Assembly (NCBI GenBank): GCA_013911415.1
Contig: JACETI010000004.1
Location: forward strand, 1 to 64,000
Origin: Legionella sp.
GTDB lineage: Bacteria > Pseudomonadota > Gammaproteobacteria > Legionellales > Legionellaceae
Reading direction: 5' to 3'
DNA: 64,000 nt
Part shown: in pieces, positions 50,901 through 59,400 of the stretch
How positions within the stretch are numbered: the first letter of the stretch is position 1
How the letters are laid out: each line of letters opens with the position of its first letter
Program-made: the position numbers and the translations under genes
The notes under the pieces: model-generated
Told to the model about the DNA's origin: nothing
The model's input: only the letters and a program-made list of their open reading frames with translations
Database searches by the model: none

Positions 50901-52458
50901 TAGTTCTTTTCTAATGTTATGGTCCATTCTGAGTCCTGAAGACAAGTTAAGTGCTCTGCAAGAAAAAAACCAGTTTGGGGATACGGTGTTGCATGAAATG
51001 AGCCGATACCCAGAAATAGTGACATTAATTTCGCGGGTTCTTTCTCCAACGGATTGGTTCAAACTTCTTAAGATGAAAAACAAAGATCAATCGACCTTCT
51101 TTCATCTCATCGTTCATGATGTAGAGACAGTGATTGCTTGTTTAGATCCTCTTTCAGGTAGTGCGCGTCTAAAAATTCTTAATCTGAAAAATCGCGAAGG
51201 GGATACAGTGCTGCATCATGTAAAGGGTGGGCTAGCACTTGAACGATTACTGGAACAGTTACCAATAGAGGAGCGTTTGAGTGCAATTAATGCAAAGAAC
51301 CGCAACGGCGATTCCTTATTACTGGTATGGTCCCGTGTCGATCTAGTGATGGAATATCATTTACTAGGACTGCTGCCGGCTAGCGATCGATTAAAAGCGC
51401 TACTTGAAAAGAATTTTTACGATAAGTCGATTCTCATAGAGGCGACTTACCCTTGGCATAGCGATAAAATAACCCGATTGAAACGTATACTATCTGTTTT
51501 ACCGCCTAAGGATCGCATTCGTGCACTCAAAATGCCCTATAAGTACTATTCGGTTTGGGAAAAAATCACTCAATGTCCTGAAACAATCGCCTTAGTTTTA
51601 GAGGAATTTGATGAAATAGATCGACTGATATTATTAAAAGAAACGGACGACGGAGGTTTGCGAGCGCTCGACCGTATCTTATCCAATAAAAAGATATTGC
51701 ACCCGGTAGGGTTGTTAGAAGATGTATTAGCTTTGATTCCGCCTAAGGAGCGTCTCTCGCTTATTCTTAAAAAGAATACTTATGGATATAACGCTTTCCA
51801 ATACGCAGAAAATCGTTTTATGTTGAAGGCGTTATTGATGTCTTTACCCATCCACAAACGTCTTGAAGCTATAAAGGCCGAAGATGGTGATAACCAAGGG
51901 ATACTCTATAAAGTAAAAAGAAAGGCGGATATGTTACAGGTGGTTTTAGAAAGTCTAACGCGCGCAGAGCGTTTGGAAGTGCTTTGTGAGATAGATCCAA
52001 TGTCTCCCAGCTATAAACCACATTCTCTACTAGAAACCCTTGCAGCAGACACCAATGTTTTGACCAAAGTGCTTGCCTTAATTGCCCATCGCGAAAGCCT
52101 GAACGTTAGCGTTCTACGAACGGTTGAAAAATATCTATATGGACAACGGCACCACGTATTTGTAAAAGACTTTTATACCAATTGCATTGCATCGTTTAAG
52201 GAAGAAGTACCACCGGCCGAACATCCCCTTATACCCGGCAGGTTCTTTTTACATACGACGCCGTCCCAAGTAAAAAACACGGCTATTCAACGGGTACTTA
52301 GTGCGTTAAGAGAAGGAGGATACGCCATACTTAATGAGCAGCATCTGATGGCGATTCAACAGACACCAATGCTACAAAAAACAATTGCTAGTTATGAACA
52401 GGTTTCAGGATTATGCGTGTTAACACGTCGAGATGCACGTTGGGCCGCGATGGCTTGA
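47998..52458 (+). CDS. Giant repeat protein with about 19 ankyrin-like units, candidate effector
   Basis: This 1486-residue protein has no signal peptide. Residues 1-650 form a helical part of unknown type, with Glu/Lys-rich coiled segments near 160-250. From about 650 to 1380 runs a tandem array of about 19 units of mostly 36-39 residues (a few up to 43). The clearest pattern is K-[ND]-x-x-G-[DQK]-T-[VY]-[LF]-H, a helix, then L-x-x-[LI]-x-P-x-[ED]-R-L-x-A-L. The first half matches the ankyrin hairpin motif (D-G-x-T-x-L-H), but the period is longer than 33, so the units are ankyrin-like rather than standard. GGAG lies 8 nt before the ATG. Large ankyrin-type proteins are common Dot/Icm substrates. 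Confidence 0.85.
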   Translation: MGKNGTPYSLEYIDRLDTLRHHVSNLQPIEGTEDLQLLDRVGGKYFNRVRHDLKNILSKEPLETVDIALEDYLKQLWPVICGSVVSYTIPLAELIAVLFEATLFVCFSKNYYLSEDEAPITPFEVMMPGMILTSQNLTYPNLQSTAITWSEEKEDQLNELSIQKTELEADCPTEEETEEYTFLKNEIKGIEYDLKHVDDIDTAGTNECYADAVAEKEALVKKLENYKPRIQVLEKKMQQQALYRALLSLEAAKEDFIQSKKGCIEVGKWLVPTYETLRNALHQSILSQHEGTFSLIPVALLLSADEKLVNPYNVSAGFITPEEMQRLTDHSGETFALVEARKAKHRYYHDPNHLLGQLSLLCTALKQNDAHEGFGQQTHAGFGAYPAIIAFASYYETLDEETKAKIPEPVKAEIDLLLSLSSDPEKNKDATGNMLTCIGTRREQLDRLIALHKTELSDISCDETQHAILVQNAEERLKQTIDNLSASLEKGTYRGSDKLGLTQKLLEFLNIQLTFESAQEVEALMSLSAQEMREVIADDASIDMIVSHFNNIEELVMFIHNHPSRQLDAFFSVVGSVLVPQLTYRMEDVTAILTSLTQEKFKVVFKVLEKEVKFSWEPGAILQVFCDDLERTNLVLDLVGEDNVLKTIKERDRHHITPLHRAAEKNAAVFFRLFDLYPTRVAQMAAIRMKDDAGNSVLRYAASNTEVFIHLMTHYFGEDAPILFALRERNQVQDTIFFHAVSNPDVMQWLALRLGAVNFTMLADLKNSEEATALHAAVPNLRSMRIILANYPNDLARFAAINERTQAQETVLHFAATYHPGVLDFLLALYATHRDRWDALCQKDALGKTVFHVAIDYEAMITVVFDHLPRKERATALQQKDKSGLTVLDRILDRAPLLSLVLSSISQEECCRLMQLTNYRGQTYLHRVAADPDSVDAILRLLPIPFVTNLIRKKTTQGDTVLHEASNLSSFLMLWSILSPEDKLSALQEKNQFGDTVLHEMSRYPEIVTLISRVLSPTDWFKLLKMKNKDQSTFFHLIVHDVETVIACLDPLSGSARLKILNLKNREGDTVLHHVKGGLALERLLEQLPIEERLSAINAKNRNGDSLLLVWSRVDLVMEYHLLGLLPASDRLKALLEKNFYDKSILIEATYPWHSDKITRLKRILSVLPPKDRIRALKMPYKYYSVWEKITQCPETIALVLEEFDEIDRLILLKETDDGGLRALDRILSNKKILHPVGLLEDVLALIPPKERLSLILKKNTYGYNAFQYAENRFMLKALLMSLPIHKRLEAIKAEDGDNQGILYKVKRKADMLQVVLESLTRAERLEVLCEIDPMSPSYKPHSLLETLAADTNVLTKVLALIAHRESLNVSVLRTVEKYLYGQRHHVFVKDFYTNCIASFKEEVPPAEHPLIPGRFFLHTTPSQVKNTAIQRVLSALREGGYAILNEQHLMAIQQTPMLQKTIASYEQVSGLCVLTRRDARWAAMA

Positions 52459-52485
52459 GGACGGTTTGTAGAACTGCCAGTTTAT

Positions 52486-52526
52486 CCAGCGGGTATTACC
52501 AGGGTAAGTCGTTCGTTACCCGCTGG
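52486..52526. terminator. Strong hairpin between convergent genes, bidirectional terminator
   Basis: A perfect 10-base GC-rich stem, CCAGCGGGTA (52486-52495) and TACCCGCTGG (52517-52526), encloses a loop with its own short TTACC/GGTAA pairing. It lies between the giant repeat gene and the convergent HPF-type gene. T-rich sequence follows on the plus side only weakly. Confidence 0.6.
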
Positions 52527-52543
52527 TTCTATGTCATGAATTG

Positions 52544-52954
52544 TTAATCTTCGTCTTGCGCCATTTCTTCCTCGAAACTGTCAGCGGCTTGTTCTTTTGC
52601 TTTAGAAAGGGATTCATGGTGTTTAACGTGCCCGCGTCTTTGCGCAACATAATCCTGAAGCTGTCGTTGTATCGCTTGGAAGGCATCACGCACGGAGACA
52701 TACAAATCTTCATGGCTGTGATCGCCCGATGATTCACGGCTAGCAACTAATTTCGCTTCAGGCACGGACAGATTAATATTGACCTGATAAAGATTGCCCT
52801 TGTGATGACGACGATGCGGTGATTGAATCACGACATGACAGCCTAAGATCCTATCGTAGCGTTTTTCAAGTTTATCGGCAAAGTGGTGGATTTTACTATC
52901 AACTGCTTCAGAGGGTGGTACATTGAGATATTTAATTCTTAAAGGAAGCCCCAT
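52544..52954 (-). CDS. Ribosome hibernation/translation factor, HPF/RaiA family
   Basis: The 136-residue protein has the HPF/RaiA (sigma-54 modulation) fold signature: LRIKYLNVPPSEAVDSKI at the N-terminus, SPHRRHHKGNLYQVNI near residue 45, and the HEDLYVSVRDAF motif near residue 81. A basic then acidic tail ends the protein. Family members bind the 30S subunit and slow translation under stress. The His/Arg-rich middle and the missing C-terminal dimerisation domain separate it from long HPF. GGAGGA lies 6 nt before the ATG. Confidence 0.87.
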   Translation of the reverse strand: MGLPLRIKYLNVPPSEAVDSKIHHFADKLEKRYDRILGCHVVIQSPHRRHHKGNLYQVNINLSVPEAKLVASRESSGDHSHEDLYVSVRDAFQAIQRQLQDYVAQRRGHVKHHESLSKAKEQAADSFEEEMAQDED

Positions 52955-53265
52955 GATGTTCCTCCGTCGGTAAGTGGACCAAAATTACAACCAAAAAGTT
53001 AGTGTCAATTAGGCGTACTAAATTTTTAGGTGCTTTAAGTTTATCTATAGCTAAAATCAGCGCTCATTTCAATGCCTTTGCCCGAGATTTCCTTATTTTT
53101 TATAAACTTCGATTATTTTGATTTTTTAAAGAGCACTGCATATACTTAAGAAGCATTCTATACCTCAGGGTGAAAGTTACACATCCACCTCAATGGAAAA
53201 AAATGCGTTGTAAGAACGTAATTACAGTCGCATCAGACCTAGCAACCACACGGCAAGGAGGCATA

Positions 53266-53532
53266 ATGAAAAAATTAATGCTAGTATTGGCAATTTTAGC
53301 GCCAAGTACGCTGTTAATTAGTTGCGGTACGCCAGTGAATTATTATCCAGGCTATAAAAATGACTATGTTTATTCGGTCGGATATCACGGGTACAGGCCT
53401 TATTGGGGTGGACGTTACAATGCGAGCTATGGTTTGCATTATAATGGCTACCGAAATCGCTATTGGGGCCCAAGTACTTACACCCGCTATCCATTAAACC
53501 GTGCAAGCTATAGCTACATTAACCGCTGGTAA
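53266..53532 (+). CDS. Small tyrosine-rich lipoprotein
   Basis: This 88-residue protein starts with a lipoprotein signal peptide ending in the lipobox LLISC, giving Cys20 as the lipidated residue. The mature 69 residues contain 17 Tyr along with many Gly, Asn and Arg and no clear fold. AAGGAGG lies directly upstream of the start at 53266, which rules out a longer in-frame start at 53170. I know no function for it; Tyr/Gly-rich small lipoproteins occur in the outer membrane of other gammaproteobacteria. Confidence 0.8.
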   Translation: MKKLMLVLAILAPSTLLISCGTPVNYYPGYKNDYVYSVGYHGYRPYWGGRYNASYGLHYNGYRNRYWGPSTYTRYPLNRASYSYINRW

Positions 53533-53550
53533 TGGATTCATAAACTCACA

Positions 53551-53571
53551 GGGCGCTTTACGTCAGCGCCC
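53551..53571 (+). terminator. Hairpin after the lipoprotein gene
   Basis: GGGCGC (53551-53556) and GCGCCC (53566-53571) with a 9-base loop. Only a weak AT-rich stretch follows. It lies 18 bases after the stop codon and 24 bases before the next start codon. Confidence 0.45.
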
Positions 53572-53595
53572 GTAAAACCTCATTAAGGTAACTAC

Positions 53596-54531
53596 ATGCA
53601 AGGTTGGATTTTGTATAAACGCTCACAAGAAGAACTCTCTGAGTTAGATCATGGAGTGAATCGTTTGTTGGCAGCCGCAGCAACACTTGGAATTCAGCTA
53701 GAAGTTTATAAGCCCGATCAATTTGAATTGATTGTGACCCAAGCCGAGCGTAAAAGTATCCTTCTTAATGGTGTGAGAGTCGCATTACCCGATTTCCTAT
53801 TGCCCCGATTGGGTGCAGAAAGCAGTTATTTTGCCTTAGCGATTATCAGACAACTGGAAAAATCAGGGGTTTACACCTGCAACAGTTCCAACGCCATTGA
53901 AGCAGTGCGAGATAAAATGCTACTTAGCCAATTGCTAGCACAAAGCGAGTTGCCTTTTCCAAAAACTATGCTCATTAAATTTCCTGTCCCTGTTTCGGTC
54001 GTGGAGCGCGAGATCGGTTTTCCCTTGGTCATTAAAAATATTTGTGGTCGTGGTGGTATAGGTATTCATTTGTGTGAATCAGCCAGTAGCTTTCGTGATC
54101 TCATGGAATTAATGGCGACGCATAGTGGAAATAACCAGATGATTTTGCAAGAATTTATTTCTAGCAGTTATGGTCGCGATCTACGCGTGTTTGTGGTCGG
54201 CGGAAAAGTCATTGGTAGTATGCAGCGAAAGTCGACCGGTAGTTTTAAAGCCAATTATTCATTAGGTGGTTCGGTTTCTCATTACCCTATTAACGAGGAA
54301 ATCCGGCAGATGGCTGTGGATTGTGCCGCCTTATTTAATCTGGAAATAGCAGGTGTTGATTTATTATTTGCTGAAAATGGCTTTAAGATTTGCGAAGCAA
54401 ATTCTTCACCTGGCTTTAAGGGAATGGAACAAGCAACAGAAACGGATGTGGCCATGCAAATTTTAAGCTACGTCAGAGACGTTGTAACGAGGCGTTCAAA
54501 AGGCAAGGCTTCTCTATATCAACAACTTTAA
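53596..54531 (+). CDS. rimK: RimK-type alpha-L-glutamate ligase (ATP-grasp)
   Basis: RimK adds glutamate residues to the C-terminus of ribosomal protein S6; relatives act on other acceptors. The 311-residue protein has the RimK N-terminal domain and an ATP-grasp fold: FPLVIKNICGRGGIGI near residue 140 for nucleotide binding, LQEFISSSYGRDLRVFVV near residue 190, and the metal-binding EANSSPGFKGMEQAT near residue 272. The length is close to E. coli RimK (300). AAGG precedes the ATG. It converges on efp, so the neighbourhood has two enzymes that modify translation proteins. Confidence 0.88.
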   Translation: MQGWILYKRSQEELSELDHGVNRLLAAAATLGIQLEVYKPDQFELIVTQAERKSILLNGVRVALPDFLLPRLGAESSYFALAIIRQLEKSGVYTCNSSNAIEAVRDKMLLSQLLAQSELPFPKTMLIKFPVPVSVVEREIGFPLVIKNICGRGGIGIHLCESASSFRDLMELMATHSGNNQMILQEFISSSYGRDLRVFVVGGKVIGSMQRKSTGSFKANYSLGGSVSHYPINEEIRQMAVDCAALFNLEIAGVDLLFAENGFKICEANSSPGFKGMEQATETDVAMQILSYVRDVVTRRSKGKASLYQQL

Positions 54532-54537
54532 AGCAGG

Positions 54538-54567
54538 GAAGAGAGAGGCAGTACTGCCTCTCTCTTC
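54538..54567. terminator. 30-bp perfect palindrome between rimK and efp, bidirectional terminator
   Basis: The 15 bases GAAGAGAGAGGCAGT are followed at once by their exact complement. As RNA it would form a 13-base stem with a 4-base loop in either direction. It starts 7 bases after the rimK stop and serves both convergent genes. No T run follows. Confidence 0.6.
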
Positions 54568-54609
54568 AGATATCTAATAATAGATTTACAACCATCGTAT
54601 TCTTTAAGG

Positions 54610-55179
54610 CTACTCTTTAAACCTTGAAACATACTCTCCCTTGCGTGTATCTACTTTAATCATTTCACCGGTCTGAATAAATAAAGGTACACGAACCACT
54701 GCCCCTGTTTCTAAAATGGCAGGCTTACCACCACCGCCGGAAGTATCGCCACGTAAGCCGGGGTCGGTTTCCGTAATCACTAAATTGACGAAATTAGGTG
54801 GTACCACTTGAATAGGATCGTTGTTCCAAAGCGTTACAATACAAGTATCCTGTTCTTTTAACCATTGTAGAGAATCCCCAAGAGCCTCTTCTGTGAGTGC
54901 GTATTGCTCAAATGTATCTGGCACCATAAAATGCCAGTGACTTCCATCTGTGTACAAAAATTGCATTTCAACATCGGCAACGTCGGCAGAAGGTAGGGTT
55001 TCGCCTGATTTATAAGTACGCTCTACAACGCGACCTGTTTTTAAGTTTCTGATTTTAACGCGAGTGAAGGCCTGGCCTTTACCCGGTTTTACGAATTCAC
55101 AATCAAGAAGAGCACAAGGTGCATTGTCTACCATGACTTTCAAGCCATTTTTAAATTCGTTGGTACTGTAGATTGCCAT
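54610..55179 (-). CDS. efp: Translation elongation factor P
   Basis: EF-P enters the ribosome E site and relieves stalling at consecutive prolines. The 189-residue protein has the three EF-P domains. The modified Lys lies in the loop PGKGQAF near residue 34, and the C-terminal domain has the [17 protein letters not shown] signature. The Lys and a divergent epmB gene suggest beta-lysylation as in E. coli. The partner epmA is not in the window. AGGAG lies upstream of the ATG at 55179. Confidence 0.97.
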   Translation of the reverse strand: MAIYSTNEFKNGLKVMVDNAPCALLDCEFVKPGKGQAFTRVKIRNLKTGRVVERTYKSGETLPSADVADVEMQFLYTDGSHWHFMVPDTFEQYALTEEALGDSLQWLKEQDTCIVTLWNNDPIQVVPPNFVNLVITETDPGLRGDTSGGGGKPAILETGAVVRVPLFIQTGEMIKVDTRKGEYVSRFKE

Positions 55180-55342
55180 CCTGAGTCTCCTGAACTAAAC
55201 TTTGCAATTATTCTGATAGTTAGAAGACAGTTTGTTCGCCTGCGCAGTCAATTAAGGCGCAAAAAGGTCTAATAAAAGTCTTCGAAAAGCTCTTTATTTT
55301 ACGTGACGGTATGCAAAAGCACAAGATTCAAAAAAGGGTTTC

Positions 55343-56359
55343 TTGCCTAATCAACCCCTTACTTTTTATATCCCTTGCTCTATGAATAGTGTCCGCTGGC
55401 AAAAAAGTTTAGCAGAGGGCTTTGGATCGGTCACTGAACTGCTGGAACACCTTGAGCTGCCCCTTAATCTTGGCGATATCAACGCGCAACAGCAATTTCG
55501 CACCCGTGTTCCAAGAGGCTTCGCAGCGAGGATGACGAAGGGCGATCCGAAAGATCCGTTACTATTGCAAGTATTGGCAACATCAGCAGAATTATCAAAA
55601 AAACAAGGGTATACCATCGATCCCTTAGAAGAAGCCCAGGCAAATGCGCTTCCTGGCCTGATTCATAAATACCCTGGGCGCGTATTGGTGATACTAACCG
55701 GCGCCTGTGCAATTAACTGTAGATACTGTTTTCGGCGGCACTTCCCTTACGCAGAAAATGCGATGAGTGCGGCGCATTGGGAAGATATTTTAACTTATGT
55801 CAGAACAGATCCTTCCCTCACAGAAATTATTTTCAGTGGAGGCGACCCACTGCTAGCAAGCAATTCCGTTTTTCAGCGTATTCTCCCGCAATTAGAAGCA
55901 ATTTCTCACCTGAAAACGTTGCGTATCCATTCCCGCCTGCCCATCGTTTTACCAGAACGTATTGAAGAACAATTCCTTGATCTCATGGAGCCGATCCGCC
56001 TGAATAAAGTGATGGTTGTACATAGTAATCACCCAAAAGAATTAGACAAATCGGTAGTTGCAGCGGTTAAACGCCTGAAGGAAGCGGGTTTCTGGGTATT
56101 GAATCAGTCCGTGTTATTAAAGGGAATAAATGACGATGCAGCGATACTTGCATCCTTAAGCGAGCAACTCTTTAAGGTGGGTATTCTTCCTTATTATCTC
56201 CATCTGCTGGATAAAGTGACGGGAATTGCGCATTTTGATGTGCCTTTAGAAGAGGCGCTGCAGATATATCGTTTACTCCAAGAAAAAGTATCCGGTTATC
56301 TACTGCCCAAGTTGGTTAGAGAAACACCCTTTAAAAAACATAAAGTGATACAAGTTTAG
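55343..56359 (+). CDS. epmB: EF-P beta-lysylation protein EpmB
   Basis: EpmB is a radical SAM, PLP-dependent lysine 2,3-aminomutase that makes (R)-beta-lysine for attachment to EF-P. The cluster motif CAINCRYCFRRHFPY (CxxxCxxC) is near residue 117, then FSGGDPLL near residue 154 and LRIHSRLPIVLPER near residue 184. The protein is 338 aa, close to E. coli (342). The TTG start at 55343 follows GGG by 4 nt and gives an N-terminus like that of E. coli EpmB; an ATG at 55382 is an alternative. It is divergent from its substrate gene efp across 163 bases. Confidence 0.92.
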   Translation: MPNQPLTFYIPCSMNSVRWQKSLAEGFGSVTELLEHLELPLNLGDINAQQQFRTRVPRGFAARMTKGDPKDPLLLQVLATSAELSKKQGYTIDPLEEAQANALPGLIHKYPGRVLVILTGACAINCRYCFRRHFPYAENAMSAAHWEDILTYVRTDPSLTEIIFSGGDPLLASNSVFQRILPQLEAISHLKTLRIHSRLPIVLPERIEEQFLDLMEPIRLNKVMVVHSNHPKELDKSVVAAVKRLKEAGFWVLNQSVLLKGINDDAAILASLSEQLFKVGILPYYLHLLDKVTGIAHFDVPLEEALQIYRLLQEKVSGYLLPKLVRETPFKKHKVIQV

Positions 56360-56455
56360 ATTATTTTATCAAAATTTTCAAAAAAAGAACAAATTTAAGC
56401 TATAATAGAGTTATAAATCTCCCCTTGTATATCTGATTGAATTCGAGCGAGTAAT

Positions 56456-59400
56456 ATGAAAGATAAAGGCAAAGGCACAAGCACAGGCTTCACTCCTAGA
56501 AAACCGAAAGGCACCGCCTCAACGACTAAGGGGATGCTGCCTCCAAATGAATCAACACATAAGCATATGATTGATCTGACTACCGCAAGTGGCGAATTAA
56601 GAGCTATAAAAGCGGTATCCGACAGAGTTTACAAGCAAATTACGGAAAGTATTCCTTATTGGGCAGACATAACTGATTATTTATCTAATAACGACAAGAC
56701 CGAAGTGCCCGAAGTAGGGGGAAAGATTGGCTCTAGGAAACTTTCTACAATTAAGCAAATACCCGCACTAACTGGAAATATTAAAAACAAGCTCGATATT
56801 AAGCAAAACTTAAATATAACTTCTTTCTCAAAAGACGATTTTACAAACTACATTTTGTCTGAATATGAGACGAACCTCCAAGAATTAAAAGAATTGAAAA
56901 AAGTTGACCTCTTGCTTCGTGAGATTGATCAAAAACGATTACATAATGAGAAGCAAATTTCTTCAGACAGCGATCTCGGGAAGGAAATACTTAAATATAA
57001 AGCTGATTTTTTTCACCTGAAAAATCTTAGCAATAAATTTATAGAATTAAATACGATAGTTGCGGGTTACGTTCCTAAAAAGGAGATTGCAGGTTATGCG
57101 GCTAAAAATCAGGCTGCAGGTTATTCGCCTAAAAAGAAGGAAGGGGGTCATGAGCCTAACCAACAAGTTTGGTACGATTTTCCTCAGAAATTAAAAGATT
57201 TAATTAACAAAAATAGTCAGGCTTTAAGCTTTAATGATAAAGCACTGGATGAGCAAGCAATTGCACAAATTCAAAAGCAGGCGGTAGAGCGGAATAAAGT
57301 ATACAGTGAAATTGAAGAGAAATGCTTTGCGCTGATCAGAGATGCGGTGGATAAAGAGAGAAGTTCTACTCCTGATGGCGTAATAAGAAATTTCGATAAC
57401 CTCAATCGTCAAATTGCTAACATCTTAAGGCACAGTAAATCACAGCTTTTGGTAAAGGGAGCAAAACCTGAAAATCAAGATGAAGAAAATGTTACACGTT
57501 TATCTCAACGAGCCCGTAGCCTATTAGAAATTTTAGAAATACCATCCGTTCCTTTCTATGCAACTGAAGAACCCATTTCTGTGCAATTAGATTCTCCAGG
57601 AAGTATAGATACACTGCCTTGGGATGAAAAGATTACCACTCCTGAGAACATGGGAGATGAAGAACAAGAAAAGTATGCGGTGGTACCGCGTGAAGAAATC
57701 AATGAGTTACAGAAAATTAATGAGAACTTAAAGGAGACTTTAGCACAAGTTATAGGGGATACAGACCTTATACATACTAAATATGAAGAAGTTGAGCAAA
57801 ATAATGGACTTTTGGGCAAGATGCTTGAGCAAAAAAATGCAGAAAATGCCCAATTAATAGAAGAAAATCAAGGCTTAAGTGACCGGAACACTGCATTAGA
57901 CGCTACTGTTTCAAAAGCTCAGCAAGAAAATGCAAATTTACAGGCGCAGATTCAGAAAACAACCCAAGAGATCGCAGAAATAAGGGCAGGGTCTGAAACT
58001 GTAGCGAATACTAATAACGAATTAAAGGATAAGATCGACAAAGCACAGAAAGAGATTGCAACGCTTAAAGAAGAGAATTTAGGGATCACGCAAAAGAATA
58101 CAGAGTTGGAAGAACAACTCCAAAGCGCAAAGCATGAGAACGGACAAAATACCCAAGTCAACGCTCATCTCACCTCAGAGGTTGCTAGTTTACAGCGTCG
58201 CTTTAATGTCGTGCGAGAAGAAAATGAAAAAGTACAGGCATCAAATGTTTTATTTATAAAAGAGAATAACTTGCTGCAGGATCTAGTTCAAAAGGTACAA
58301 GAAGAGCAGGCCCTTAAAGTTAAACAAAACAAGACGCTTAAAGACGAAAACGATCAGCTTAAAGAGGCTGCTACAGCGGCATCACAAAATATTGATAAAT
58401 TAAACCTTCAAAATAACGACTTACAAACACAGATTAACGAAGCGCAGAAAACGAATGAATCGTTAGCAGCTGAAAATGAATTAGCCAAGCAAGAAAATAA
58501 GAATTTGAAGGGTCAAATACAGCAACAACAGGAAGAGAATAATACATTCAAAGTTGAAAACGAGAATTTATTGCGTAAATTTGCAGAGGCCGAGCAAACT
58601 GCCCTTGAAACTCAAGATAGTATCGATAAGCTGACGACAGTTCAGCGGCAATTAGAAGAAGCGGTCTCATCGCAAGCGGTAGAAATAGAAACGCTTCAAG
58701 CAGAAAATGCAAAATCCAAATCAGAGAATCAGGTATTACAGAGTACTGTTGAACAAGTACAGCAAGAAAATACTCAGAAAACGAAAGAAAACACCAAACT
58801 CCAAGCGGCTGTAATGACAGCGCAACAGGAGAATGAAAACCTAACGAAGCAAAACAACGCACTAACCGAAAAAGTTAACACTGCGCAAGAAGAACAAACA
58901 AAGCTCGTAGCAGATAACGAAGTATTGATGCAAAAGAACGCCGATTTGCAGCATCAAGTGTCCCAAAATAACGTTGACAACGACGCCTTAAAAAACAAAA
59001 TCGCAAACATACAAATTGAAAACGATGATCTAAAGGGAAAGGTGGAAGAAAAGACTCAACAATTTTCAAATGACCAGCAAATCATTAAGAATCTCAAACG
59101 ATTAAGAGATCAACAAGATGAAAGACTTACTGAAGCTCAGGAATTAAATCAGGAGCTGCAAGTTTTGCTCCAAAAACAAGACGAAGCAGCTAACATAGCC
59201 CGCGTAGAGAATCAGGGGTTTAAGCAGGCCTTGCAGAAAGCCTCTGAAGAAAACGCTGAATTACAAACGACTGTAATCACCGCCCAGCAAGAAAATGAAG
59301 ACTTAAAGGTTCAAAACAAAGGGTTAATGGAGGCAGTCGAAAACGCAAAAGCAGCGAACGCAGGGTTGGCTGAAGCGCAAGAGAAAGCCCAGCAAGAGAA

